DNA from: CBDCNH01 sp965219015
Lineage (GTDB): Bacteria; Pseudomonadota; Alphaproteobacteria; Rhodobacterales; Rhodobacteraceae
Reading direction: 5' to 3'
Length of the DNA stretch: 64,000 bases
NCBI GenBank assembly: GCA_965219015.1
Contig: CBDCNH010000005.1
Coordinates: forward strand, 744,001 to 808,000
The notes beneath the pieces were generated by a model that saw only the letters and a program-made list of their open reading frames with translations, was not told the DNA's origin and made no database searches. The position numbers and the translations under genes were made by a program. Positions within the stretch are counted from its first letter, which is position 1. The number at the start of each line of letters is the position of its first letter. Shown piece by piece: positions 42,611 through 51,049 of this stretch.

Positions 42611-43588
42611 TCAAGCGGCGGCAGACGCAGTAAAAGCAGCCAGGCCTTTGATTCGCGATGTCCGCCCGACGTAGCCCAGTGAACGGCGCGCAGCTGCATC
42701 GTCGACGGTAAATTCGCGGCCGATCATTCGCACCAGCGTGCGAGACAGAGGTGAATCCTTTTGCGAGCGGGTCAGAGCGGCACCCATCTCCATCAACCGA
42801 CCCAGCCCAAACGCCAGCCGATACGGCATCGAGCCCAGTTCCTTGATCGACAACCCCTGTAGCTTGGCCAGCATTGCAACGAAGTCACGGAACGTTGTCG
42901 GCTCCTGGTCGGCGACGAAATAGGCACGACCACCTTCGCCACCTGCAAGCGCACACTGGATGGCTTCGATGACGTTGTCGACATGACACGTCGAGAAGGC
43001 ATAGTCGCCGCGGTCGATGAACATGAACTTTCTAGAACCGATCGCCTCGGGAATTGCAAGGCTGAAAGCATCGCCGGGGCCCCAGATGGCCGGCGGGCGT
43101 ATGGCTATCGTCCGAAATCCCGGTTGGTTGGCGGCCAGCACCGAAATTTCAGCGCGCGTCTTGCTCGCGATATAGCCCGAGAAACTGTTCGGGAATGTCG
43201 GAGCGGACTCGTTGGCGTCGCAAATCGGCAAACCCTTGCCGTCCATGATCACGCCGGCCGCACTGACGTGGACGAAGCTCTGGGCACCAGCGCGCCTGGT
43301 TGAAGCTAAAAGCGCCTTCGTACCCTCCACGTTCAGGCGAAGAAACAGATTTTTAGGGCCAACGAATCGAAAATGCGCTGCCGTGTGGACCACGGCATCG
43401 AGTGCGGGCAGTCGAAGGCCCTCAAGTGCTTAGATATCGCCAGCCAGAGGCGTCGCGCCAAGGCTGTCGACCCGCGCCGCCGAAACCGGCGATCGCGCGA
43501 GTGCGATTACTTCATGCCCTTCCGCTACGAGTTTCGAGAGCAAGCGGCTGCCCAAGAACCCAGAGCCGCCGGTGACAAGAACTCTCAC
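42611..43588 (-). pseudogene. NAD-dependent epimerase/dehydratase gene with in-frame stop
   Basis: An extended SDR (about 325 codons). From GTG 43588, preceded by AGGAGA, it reads VRVLVTGGSGFLGSRLLSKL (Rossmann motif) to ATPLAGDI and then hits TAA at 43430-43432. The same frame resumes with ALEGLRLPALDAVVHTAAHF, the active-site YIASKT (YxxxK), IRPPAIWGPGDAF, and ends at 42611. One nonsense codon near residue 53 therefore splits an otherwise complete gene. Reinitiation at the ATG at 43393 would lack the cofactor site. Sequencing error is the alternative. Confidence 0.8.
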
Positions 43589-43679
43589 GTCTCTTTCTCC
43601 TATAAAATTCTGTTGTGCTGCGACTGCCGCCGGCAACCTTGAGAATGGGCCGGCGCTCGATCGGATATTTGGCGACCTG

Positions 43680-43712
43680 CCGGCAACCAGCCGGCAACCA
43701 GCCGGCAACCAG
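43680..43712. repeat. Three 11-bp tandem repeats
   Basis: CCGGCAACCAG is repeated three times without change, about 90 bp upstream of the epimerase start. A further partial unit (CCGGCAACC) lies at 43630. The reverse complement, GCTGGTTGCCG, closely resembles units of the array at 48518-48583. Confidence 0.85.
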
Positions 43713-43874
43713 CCACACGCAATTCTGCAATCACCGTTAGTGCGGATTGATCAGCGACAAGGCAGGATAAGCCTGGGCAACAACGACGTAAACGTCATCT
43801 TTCCCTCGAATTCAGCCATGATCTTCACTCGGCGAAACCGCCACAGTTAAAGTCCTGTTTTTAGTTTTTAGAGA

Positions 43875-44237
43875 TCAAGACCTCAGTGGATCGACTTCAT
43901 AATTCTTCGCCCAGGCGTTGAGTTCGCCGGGCAGAATATCGGTCACGAAAAAGAATCGATCCCAAAACGGTGTCTCTCTTAACTTTTCACAGAAGAGTTG
44001 ATAGCTGCGATGGTCATTGGCCTCGATCATCCATACATCCGTGGCGCGGGCGGTGTAGAACTCGACGTCGTACCATTTCAGGCGCACGCGACCGTTGTAC
44101 TCGTCAAACAGGGGTTGTAGAAGATCCCTGGCATGAGTCACTCGGGTTTCAAATGGAAAGCTCAACCATTCGGGGGACGTCTTCACGAGAAAGAAGACAG
44201 TCAGATTGATTTTGAAAGGCGGACGTTCGTCGGGCAT
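43875..44237 (-). CDS. Darcynin-family protein
   Basis: Small cytoplasmic protein of 120 residues. FFLVKTSPEWLSFPFETR, YNGRVRLKWYDVEFYTARATDVWMIEANDHRSYQ and LRETPFWDRFFFVTDILPG fit the darcynin family as I remember it, a ferredoxin-like alpha/beta protein of unknown function. It lies in the lower-GC island, divergent from the tetR gene with a gap of about 75 bp, suggesting that the TetR protein regulates it. Confidence 0.75.
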   Translation of the reverse strand: MPDERPPFKINLTVFFLVKTSPEWLSFPFETRVTHARDLLQPLFDEYNGRVRLKWYDVEFYTARATDVWMIEANDHRSYQLFCEKLRETPFWDRFFFVTDILPGELNAWAKNYEVDPLRS

Positions 44238-44313
44238 TTGTTGTGCAAGTTGGTTAATCCAGGCTTACAACTGTGATCGTGTCGGCTTCAGTTGACTACT
44301 CGCATTGGCTGCC

Positions 44314-44979
44314 ATGCTTCTAGACCCTGATCAACAGCGCAAACGCCCGAGAAAGCAGCCATCGCAAGCGCGCTCGCGAGCGGCGGTGGACGCCATCGTG
44401 GAAGCAGCTGCTCGCATTTTGGAAGACCACGGACATGCCGGTTTCAACACCAATGCCGTTGCAGAGCGGGCCGGCGTCAGCATCGGCACGCTGTACCAGT
44501 ACTTTCCCGACAGCGATGCCGTGCTCGGAGCCTTGATTTCCAGGGAGGCTTCATCATTGGTCGAGGCGGCGGAGCGCGCTGCAACTGCTTCGGACGGGAA
44601 GGCAGCGCTGCTCGGTTTGATCGATGCCGCGGTCGCTCATCAAACGGGCCGCTCACGTCTGGCACGATTGCTGGACTTTGAAGAGGGTCACTTCCCCCGT
44701 GATCAAGGCACGCAGCAGGTCCGCAGTCAATTCAGCGACATCGTCAGACGCGTTCTGCGGCGCATGCCGCGGCGTTCAAAGACCAATCTGAATACCGAGG
44801 CAATGGATGTTGCCGTTATTGTCCGCGCGCTCGTGGATGGAGCGGGTGAACGTGGCGAAGATGATGTCGCCGGACTTGTCAGCAGGGTTCAGCGCGCGGT
44901 GTACGGTTATCTGCAAGCATCGGGATTCGAATTTCGCGATGAAGCGGTCCTGCAAGTCAGCGGCGTTCAGACTCCGTAA
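44314..44979 (+). CDS. TetR family transcriptional regulator
   Basis: Repressor of 221 residues. The N-terminal helix-turn-helix is clear: RAAVDAIVEAAARILEDHGHAGFNTNAVAERAGVSIGTLYQYFPDSDAVLGAL. The C-terminal ligand domain (LIDAAVAHQTGRSRLARLLDFEEGHFPRD and on) is the usual all-helical fold. I start at ATG 44314 (MLLDPDQQ); a TTG at 44305 in the same frame is less likely. It is divergent from darcynin and near the epimerase and SDR genes, which are the plausible targets. Confidence 0.88.
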   Translation: MLLDPDQQRKRPRKQPSQARSRAAVDAIVEAAARILEDHGHAGFNTNAVAERAGVSIGTLYQYFPDSDAVLGALISREASSLVEAAERAATASDGKAALLGLIDAAVAHQTGRSRLARLLDFEEGHFPRDQGTQQVRSQFSDIVRRVLRRMPRRSKTNLNTEAMDVAVIVRALVDGAGERGEDDVAGLVSRVQRAVYGYLQASGFEFRDEAVLQVSGVQTP

Positions 44980-45068
44980 TCAGAAGCTGAAGGGCGGCCC
45001 CTGGCGAGCCGCGGCCTCGTTCACATTCGACAACGATGCGTCCGCCGAGGGGCTCTGACCCGTCGCTC

Positions 45069-45533
45069 TCAGCTTGAAAGGTGGGATGAGGGCGCGGTCA
45101 GCGGCTTCACATCGGGTACAGCGCACGTGAGCTTTGCCAGCAGCGCCGCTTCGACCCACCTGGCGTAGAAGCGGCCCAGCAAGGTTTCGCTCGATGCCGG
45201 CTGCTTCGGGGCTTCGCTGACCTGCGAGATGACCTGCCCACTGACCTGATCACTGACCGCCGAAGTTTCGGATGGCACGGCGAACGATGTGGCATCGATC
45301 CGGTCGACTGCGATGCCGAACCCATCCGGATGGCGAGGCAGGCTCGGCTGGAGGTTCCATTCGTGCAGCAAGACGGCCTGGATCTGCAAATCGTCGATTC
45401 GGCCTCGCAGGCCGTGCGAGTTCTGCAGGCTCCCCCACGACCCCATCACGTCGGTACCCGGCCCCTGGTCGAACGGTTCGGCCAGTGCCGAGACCTGTTC
45501 TGTCACGGCGCCAGTGGCCGCCTGGCCCACCAC
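45069..45533 (-). CDS. Unrecognised open reading frame
   Basis: A 154-residue frame on the minus strand. I recognise no family. The second half is Ser/Val/Gln-rich (SDQVSGQVISQVSEAPKQP) followed by SSETLLGRFYARWVEAALLAKL, which could be an amphipathic helix. There is no signal peptide, and the ribosome binding site is unclear. It is the best candidate in the 660 bp between tetR and the SDR gene; the rest of that gap (44980-45068 and 45534-45646) holds nothing I can support. Confidence 0.3.
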   Translation of the reverse strand: MVGQAATGAVTEQVSALAEPFDQGPGTDVMGSWGSLQNSHGLRGRIDDLQIQAVLLHEWNLQPSLPRHPDGFGIAVDRIDATSFAVPSETSAVSDQVSGQVISQVSEAPKQPASSETLLGRFYARWVEAALLAKLTCAVPDVKPLTAPSSHLSS

Positions 45534-45646
45534 TTTCGCGACGCCTGCACCCTGGAGACCGGTGTCGTTTGTGGAAGTGACTGGCGCGCCGGCGGGAAGA
45601 GCGGAAGAGCCATGACGGTTGCGGGCTAACCTGAATGCAACCCTTG

Positions 45647-46465
45647 TCAGAGGCCCCCAGCCATTGCCGCAAACCTAGGGTACACCTTGTCCTGGCTCGT
45701 CATGAAGCCGCCGTCGACCGTCATCACATCGGCGCTGACGAACGCGGCGTCGCTGCTGGCGAGGAAGGCCACGCAGGCCGCGACTTCGTCGGCGCTGCCC
45801 CAGCGGCCGAGCGGTGTCGCTTCCGACACGGCATCGACATAGCCTCGCGACTGCATGAGCGGCGAGGTCATGCCGGTGACGATCGACCCCGGGCAGACGG
45901 CGTTGGCGCGAACGCCATCGGCGCCGTACTGGTAGGCGATCGATCGCGTCAGGCCGATCACCGCGTGCTTGCTCGTCGTGTAGGCGACCAGCGGGCCGAT
46001 CAGCGGCGGGCCGCCGCCGCTCAAGCCTGCCACGGAAGCGATGTTGACGATGTTGCCCCGGCTCGCCACCAGATGCGGCAGCGCATGCTTGCAGGTGAGG
46101 AACAAGCCGTGCACGTTGACCTTCAAGGTCTGCTCGAACGCGGCGGTCTCGATGTCGACGGGGCCGCCGAGCGGGCCCGGCACGCCGGCGCAATTGACGA
46201 GCACGTCGATGCCGCCGAGTTCGCGTACCGAGCGCTCGATCGCCGCTTCGACAGCGGCTTCGTCGGTCGTGTCGAGCGCGAGCGAAAGGCTACGGCCGCC
46301 GTCGGCCAGCACGGCTTCGGCGGTCTTGTTCGCAGACCCAGCGTCGACATCGCTGACGACGACGGCAGCGCCCTCGGCCGCCAGGCGCAGCGCCACCGCG
46401 CGGCCGATGCCCGAGCCGGCGCCGGTGATGAACGCGACCTTGGCGGCGAAGCGCCCGCCCGTCAT
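45647..46465 (-). CDS. SDR family oxidoreductase
   Basis: Classical SDR of 272 residues. FITGAGSGIGRAVALRLAAEG is the cofactor motif, LVNCAGVPGPLGG the NNAG-type element, IVNIASVAG the catalytic serine region and VAYTTSKHAVIG the YxxxK motif; TVDGGFM ends the fold. An aspartate after the second strand (VVSDVDAG) suggests NAD(H) preference. A 121-bp near-copy of its centre lies at 39204-39324. Its start overlaps the stop of an upstream gene remnant (ATGA). The substrate is unknown. Confidence 0.9.
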   Translation of the reverse strand: MTGGRFAAKVAFITGAGSGIGRAVALRLAAEGAAVVVSDVDAGSANKTAEAVLADGGRSLSLALDTTDEAAVEAAIERSVRELGGIDVLVNCAGVPGPLGGPVDIETAAFEQTLKVNVHGLFLTCKHALPHLVASRGNIVNIASVAGLSGGGPPLIGPLVAYTTSKHAVIGLTRSIAYQYGADGVRANAVCPGSIVTGMTSPLMQSRGYVDAVSEATPLGRWGSADEVAACVAFLASSDAAFVSADVMTVDGGFMTSQDKVYPRFAAMAGGL

Positions 46466-46593
46466 GTCCGCGTGCCGCCTTCCAGATGCGAGAAGGCATT
46501 GTTCGCCTTGGCCTGCTCGATGTACCAGTCGACGTCGACGACGCCGGCCAGTGCGCCGTCGGGCGCGTAGCCGGGGGCGTTCGTCGATGACGT
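46462..46593 (-). pseudogene. C-terminal remnant of an unidentified gene
   Basis: The 43 residues before the SDR start (NAPGYAPDGALAGVVDVDWY, then IEQAKANNAFSHLEGGTRT) look like the natural end of a real protein, and their stop overlaps the SDR ATG as in a coupled operon. Upstream, the frame to 46770 is Arg/Ser-rich and not protein-like. I could not identify the parent family. It suggests that an upstream operon gene was deleted, leaving its 3' end. Confidence 0.4.
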
Positions 46594-46711
46594 GCGCAAG
46601 CGCAAGGTTCGCGTTCGCCCGTCGCGGCGGTCGTGAGCGCGGCCTGGAGGCCGCGTTGAAGGCGTGTGGCGCGGATCGCTCGTACCAGCGTCGGCTGACC
46701 TGAGGCGCTTT

Positions 46712-47878
46712 TCAGCGCGGCCTGAGCAAGGGCTTGAGGCACAGCACGCCGATGGCGGGCCCGACCGCAAGCCACGGCAGCACCTGCGCCAGCGGCCATG
46801 CTGCGGCCAGCGCGGCGAACGCGGTGATCGTCACCACCGACACCGCGAAACCGATGCTGTTGACGAGCGTGAGCACGCTGCCCACCAGTGCGCGCGGCGC
46901 ATTGCTTGCCGTGAGCGCGCTGAACTGCGGCGAATCGCCCGACACCGTGGCGCCCCACAGCAGCAGCCACGCCGCCCACAGCCAGAGCGGTGCGTCCAGC
47001 AGCCACGGCGCGACCAGCCCGCAAGCACCGCTGCACAGCAGTTGGGCGCCGGCGACCCGGGCGCCGCCGACGCGCCGTGCCAGCACACCGCCGCCGATGC
47101 AACTGAAGAGGCCGATGCCGATGGCGCCGAACACCCACCACGACGCGCTGGCACCTTGCCAGCGCAAGGCGACGATCACCGGCAGGAGCACGTAGAAGGC
47201 ATAGAGCTCCCACATGTGGCCGAAGTAGCCGAGCACGGAGGCGCGCAGCTTCGGGTCGGTCCAGATGACCGTGAGCGCACGCGGCGAGAGACCGGTGCCG
47301 GGCCCGCTGCGTGCCAGATGCGGCCCATCGGGAACGGCAAGCGCCATCAGCACGCCGCCCGCAGCGGCAAAGACAGCGATGACGATCATCACGCTCTGCC
47401 AGGCCCATGCCGCGCCGAGCGCGCGCAGGCCGAACGGCAGGGCAGTGCCCAGCACCAGCGCGCCGACCAGCACGCCGAGGGCCAGGCCCAGACCCTCGGC
47501 ATACCAGCCGGCGGCGATCTTCATGCCCACCGGATAGATGCCGGCCAGGCAGACGCCGGTGGCCACCCGAAACGCAATCAGCGAAGCGATCGTCGGCGGC
47601 AGCAGCGCGGTCGCCAGCGCGAGCAGGGCACCCGCCAGCGAACAGGCGACGAAGACAAGGCGCGGCGAGAAGCGGTCGGCCACCGCCAACAGCGCGAACA
47701 CCAGCGTGCCGGCGATGAAGCCGAGCTGCACCGCCGCCGTGAGCCAGCCGGCGGCGCCGGGCGGCAGACCGGCATTCGCCTGCAGCTCGGGCAGCACCGC
47801 ATTGATCGCGAACCAGAGCGAGGTGCCCGCGAATTGCGAGACCGCGACGGCGGGCAGGATGCGGCGCGGAACCTTCAA
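46712..47878 (-). CDS. MFS transporter
   Basis: Major facilitator superfamily permease of 388 residues with about twelve hydrophobic segments. Typical features are the loop between helices 2 and 3 (LLAVADRFSPRLVFVACS, a variant of GxLaDrxGrr) and the start VSQFAGTSLWFAINAVLPEL, which resembles cyanate/nitrite-type or NNP-like MFS members. Its ATG overlaps the stop of the next gene, a rhomboid protease, so that gene follows it or is coupled on the minus strand. The substrate is not predictable. Confidence 0.88.
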   Translation of the reverse strand: MKVPRRILPAVAVSQFAGTSLWFAINAVLPELQANAGLPPGAAGWLTAAVQLGFIAGTLVFALLAVADRFSPRLVFVACSLAGALLALATALLPPTIASLIAFRVATGVCLAGIYPVGMKIAAGWYAEGLGLALGVLVGALVLGTALPFGLRALGAAWAWQSVMIVIAVFAAAGGVLMALAVPDGPHLARSGPGTGLSPRALTVIWTDPKLRASVLGYFGHMWELYAFYVLLPVIVALRWQGASASWWVFGAIGIGLFSCIGGGVLARRVGGARVAGAQLLCSGACGLVAPWLLDAPLWLWAAWLLLWGATVSGDSPQFSALTASNAPRALVGSVLTLVNSIGFAVSVVTITAFAALAAAWPLAQVLPWLAVGPAIGVLCLKPLLRPR

Positions 47879-48498
47879 CCGAGGAAGTAAGCGAGCGCCC
47901 GCTGGAACGCGGCAGAGTCGGTGATGGCAACGAAGGCCACACCCGCCAAGGCCCCCGACAGATGCGCGTCGTGGTTGACGCGGCCGCGCGACTGTCGCGA
48001 GGCATACCAGGTGTAGGCGAGATAGGCGAGGGCGAACAGCGGTGACGGGATCGGAACGGGTATCGGCAGGATGAAGATCGAGCCGGAAGGGAAGTAGAGG
48101 ATCGATGCGAACAGCACCGCCAGGATCGCACCCGAGGCGCCGAGCGTGCGGTATTCAGGGTCGTGGCGGTGCTTGATCCAGGTGCCGGCATCGCTGGCCA
48201 GCAAGCCGACGGCGTAGAGGGCGACGAAGCGCCCGGTGCCGATGTCGCGTTCCAGCGAGAACGCGAAGGCCCAGAAGGTGAAGCCGTTGAAGAACAGATG
48301 CGCCAGATCGGCGTGGATGAAGCCGCTGGTGATGGGCGTCCACCATTCGCCACGCGACACCAACCAATGCGGCCTGAACAGCCCGCGCTCGATGACCGCC
48401 GGCGCGATGTAGAGGCCGACCAGGCTGGCGATGACGATGGCGGCGAGCAGCAGCGCCGAAGCCGGTGCGCCGTTGGCGAGCATCGAGAGGCGATCCAT
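47875..48498 (-). CDS. Rhomboid family intramembrane serine protease
   Basis: Membrane protein of 207 residues with about six hydrophobic segments. The catalytic serine is in GASGA (YRTLGASGAILAVLFASILYF) and the histidine in RVNHDAHLSGALAGVAF. The N-terminal WWTPITSGFIHADLAHLFFNGFTFWAF carries the rhomboid HxxxN motif (HLFFN). It cleaves membrane-embedded helices; substrates are unknown. It is the first gene of a pair with the MFS gene downstream (stop/start overlap) and divergent from the flavin monooxygenase across an 11-bp repeat array. Confidence 0.9.
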   Translation of the reverse strand: MDRLSMLANGAPASALLLAAIVIASLVGLYIAPAVIERGLFRPHWLVSRGEWWTPITSGFIHADLAHLFFNGFTFWAFAFSLERDIGTGRFVALYAVGLLASDAGTWIKHRHDPEYRTLGASGAILAVLFASILYFPSGSIFILPIPVPIPSPLFALAYLAYTWYASRQSRGRVNHDAHLSGALAGVAFVAITDSAAFQRALAYFLG

Positions 48499-48517
48499 GC
48501 AGGAAGTCTAGGGTCGG

Positions 48518-48583
48518 GCCTTTGCCGGGCCTGTGCCTGGCCTGTGCCGAGCTGGTGCCGGGCTGGAGCCGGGTTGGCCACGG
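48518..48583. repeat. Six imperfect 11-bp tandem repeats
   Basis: Six consecutive 11-base units (GCCTTTGCCGG, GCCTGTGCCTG, GCCTGTGCCGA, GCTGGTGCCGG, GCTGGAGCCGG, GTTGGCCACGG) fill most of the gap between the divergent rhomboid and flavin monooxygenase genes. The fourth unit resembles the reverse complement of the unit at 43680-43712. It could place protein-binding sites on one face of the helix. Confidence 0.7.
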
Positions 48584-48601
48584 GCAGTGATACTTTCGAA
48601 G

Positions 48602-49738
48602 ATGGACATCGACGTTCTGGTGCTGGGAGCCGGGCCAGCCGGCCTTGCCGTCGCCGCAGCACTCGCCGGCCGTGGCCGGCGTGCCCACATCCTAGAGAAG
48701 GCCCAGCACGCCGGAGCCTCGTGGCGCGAGCACTACGAGCGGTTGCGGCTGCACACGGTGAAGTCGCACAGCGCCCTGCCGGGGCTTCCGTTTGCCGATC
48801 ATCTGCCGCGTTATGTTCCACGCCGCGAGGTGGCCGAGTACCTGGTGCGTTATGCCGAGCACTTCGACCTGCACCCGCAGTTCGGCGAAGAAGCGGTGAG
48901 CGTGATCCGGCAGGGCGACGGCTGGCTCACGACGACGGCATCCGGCCTGCACTTCGAGTCGAATGCCGTGGTCGTCGCCACCGGCGCCAATCGGGTGCCG
49001 TTGATGCCGCTGTTCGAGGGCCAGGAAGGCTTTGCAGGGCGCATCCTGCACAGCCGCGACTACCGCAACGCCACGCCCTTCGCCGGGCAGCGCGTGCTCG
49101 TGGTCGGCATGGGCAACACCGGCGCCGAGATCGCCCTCGACCTCGTCGAACACGGTGTATCGACGGCGCTGTCGGTGCGCTCGCCGATCAGCGTCGTCTA
49201 CCGCGATGTGCTGGGCCGGCCGACGCAGTTGAGCGCGATCGCGCTTGCCCGCTTGCCTCACGTCTTCGGCGACGCCATCGCCCTCTGGATGCGCCGGCTG
49301 ACCGTCGGCGACACGGGCCGCTACGGCCTGCTCCTGCGCGACAGCTCGCCGCTGTACGACCTGCGCGAACTCGGCAAGACACCGGTCATCGACGTCGGCA
49401 CGCTGGCCCGAATCGAGTCGGGCGAGATCCGGATGCACCCAGGCATCGAGCGTCTCACGACGCACTGTGCTCGGTTCGTCGACGGCAGCGAGGCCTCGTT
49501 CGATGCCCTGATCGCCGCCACCGGCTATCGGTCGAACGTCCAGGCGCTGTTCCCGAACCACGCGATCGACCTCGACGCCAACGGTCTGCCGACACGGCTT
49601 GCGGGCGCGGGCGATCTCGCCGGCGTGTATTTCGTCGGCTTCGACACGCGTCAGGCGGGCGGATTGCTGCGTACGATCGGCACGCAGGCACACGCCGTAT
49701 CCGACGCCCTCTGCGCGGCCTCCACCACCACCGCCTGA
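48602..49738 (+). CDS. Flavin-containing monooxygenase-like protein
   Basis: FAD/NADPH-dependent oxidase of 378 residues resembling bacterial YUCCA-type or Baeyer-Villiger monooxygenases. The FAD-binding GAGPAGLAVAAAL is at residues 8-20, the NADPH-binding VVGMGNTGAEIAL near residue 165, and IAATGY the conserved motif before the end. ASWREHYERLRLHTVKSHSALPGLPF is typical of the group. The start MDIDVLVLG at 48602 has only a weak ribosome site. An M20 amidohydrolase gene follows 14 bp later, and the pair may modify an indole- or amino-acid-like compound, which is inference. Confidence 0.87.
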   Translation: MDIDVLVLGAGPAGLAVAAALAGRGRRAHILEKAQHAGASWREHYERLRLHTVKSHSALPGLPFADHLPRYVPRREVAEYLVRYAEHFDLHPQFGEEAVSVIRQGDGWLTTTASGLHFESNAVVVATGANRVPLMPLFEGQEGFAGRILHSRDYRNATPFAGQRVLVVGMGNTGAEIALDLVEHGVSTALSVRSPISVVYRDVLGRPTQLSAIALARLPHVFGDAIALWMRRLTVGDTGRYGLLLRDSSPLYDLRELGKTPVIDVGTLARIESGEIRMHPGIERLTTHCARFVDGSEASFDALIAATGYRSNVQALFPNHAIDLDANGLPTRLAGAGDLAGVYFVGFDTRQAGGLLRTIGTQAHAVSDALCAASTTTA

Positions 49739-49752
49739 CGAGAGGAACTTTG

Positions 49753-51027
49753 ATGCTCGACCGAACCCTCGCCGCCCCGTCGCTGGGCGATCTGATCGAC
49801 ACCGCCGCCGACGCCGTCGAGCCACGCGTCGTCGCCTGGCGCCGCGATTTCCACGAGCATCCGGAGCTCGGCAACCGCGAAGTGCGAACCGCCGGGATCG
49901 TCGCCGAACACCTGCGCGCACTCGGCCTCGACGAGGTTCGAACCGGCGTCGCCCACACGGGCGTGGTCGGCCTGCTCAAGGGCGCTTTGCCCGGCCCGGT
50001 GGTCGCCTTGCGCGCCGACATGGACGCGTTGCCGGTGGCCGAGGAGGTCGACCTGCCGTTCGCGTCGAAGGTGCGCGCCGTCTGGAACGGCGAGGACGTG
50101 GGCGTCATGCATGCCTGCGGCCACGACGCGCACACCGCCATTCTGATGGGCGTGGCCGAGGTGCTGGCCGGCCTGCGCGACCGGCTGCCCGGCTCGGTCA
50201 AGTTCATCTTCCAGCCGGCCGAGGAGTTGCCGCCCGAAGGCGAGGACGGCGGCGCCAAGATGATGATCGCCGAGGGCGCCATGGAGCGGCCGTTGCCGCA
50301 GGCGGTGTTCGGCCTGCATGTCACCTCGCGACTGCCGACCGGCGTGATCGGTTATCGGCCGGGGCCGACGATGGCCAGCGCCGACAACCTCTCGATCACC
50401 GTCAAAGGCCGGCAGACGCACGGCGCCATGCCCTGGTACGGCGTCGATCCCATCGTCACCGCGGCGCAGGTGGTGCTGGGCCTGCAGACGGTGGTGAGCC
50501 GGCAGCTCGACTTGACGCAGGAGCCGGCCGTGGTGACGATCGGCGTCATCAAGGGCGGCGTACGCGAGAACATCATTCCCGATTCGGTCGAGATGCGCGG
50601 CACGATCCGCAGTTTCGACGAAGTGATGCGCGACGACATCCACGAACGCGTGACCACGCTTGCCGAAGCCGTCGCCCGGGGCTCGCGTGCCGAGTGCACG
50701 GTGTGCATCCGCAAGAACTATCCGGTGACGGTGAACGACCCGGCGCTCACCGCGCAGATGCTGCCGACCTTGCAGCGCGTGGCCGGTGCCGAGCATGTGA
50801 TGCTGGTGCCCAAGGTGATGGGCTCGGAAGACTTCTCGTTCTTTGCGCGCGTGGTGCCGGGGGTGTTCTTCTTCGTCGGCGTGACACCGAACGATCGAGA
50901 CCCGACCACCGTGGCTCCCAACCATTCGCCGCGCTTTTTCGTCGACGAGCAAGGTCTGCGGCTCGGCGTGCGGGCGCTGGCGCAGATGAGCGTCGACTAT
51001 CTGGAAGCGACGGCCCAGCCGTCTTGA
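49753..51027 (+). CDS. M20-family amidohydrolase
   Basis: Zinc-dependent amidohydrolase of 424 residues, in the hippurate hydrolase/IAA-amino-acid hydrolase group. Metal ligands are in HACGHDAHTAILMGVAEVL and FIFQPAEELPPEGEDGGAKMM (catalytic and ligand glutamates), with ALRADMDALPVAEE upstream and MGSEDFSFFA near the end. The dimerisation domain lies between about residues 200 and 310. AGAGGAAC precedes ATG 49753. It follows the flavin monooxygenase. A few residues before the stop (TAQPS) the gene meets a convergent VapC gene. Confidence 0.92.
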   Translation: MLDRTLAAPSLGDLIDTAADAVEPRVVAWRRDFHEHPELGNREVRTAGIVAEHLRALGLDEVRTGVAHTGVVGLLKGALPGPVVALRADMDALPVAEEVDLPFASKVRAVWNGEDVGVMHACGHDAHTAILMGVAEVLAGLRDRLPGSVKFIFQPAEELPPEGEDGGAKMMIAEGAMERPLPQAVFGLHVTSRLPTGVIGYRPGPTMASADNLSITVKGRQTHGAMPWYGVDPIVTAAQVVLGLQTVVSRQLDLTQEPAVVTIGVIKGGVRENIIPDSVEMRGTIRSFDEVMRDDIHERVTTLAEAVARGSRAECTVCIRKNYPVTVNDPALTAQMLPTLQRVAGAEHVMLVPKVMGSEDFSFFARVVPGVFFFVGVTPNDRDPTTVAPNHSPRFFVDEQGLRLGVRALAQMSVDYLEATAQPS

Positions 51028-51049
51028 AAGGCCCCGCGCTGCGTATCGA

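Noticed and set aside
27079..43828. Shared 12-base word CATGATCTTCAC near 27,079 and 43,817
   Set aside because: The match does not extend in either direction, so it is likely coincidence in a 64-kb window rather than a repeat linking the junction to the island.
46562..46703. Plus-strand open frame reading CASARFAFARRGGRERGLEAA
   Set aside because: It is short, without start context or family resemblance, and opposite the SDR-linked gene relic.
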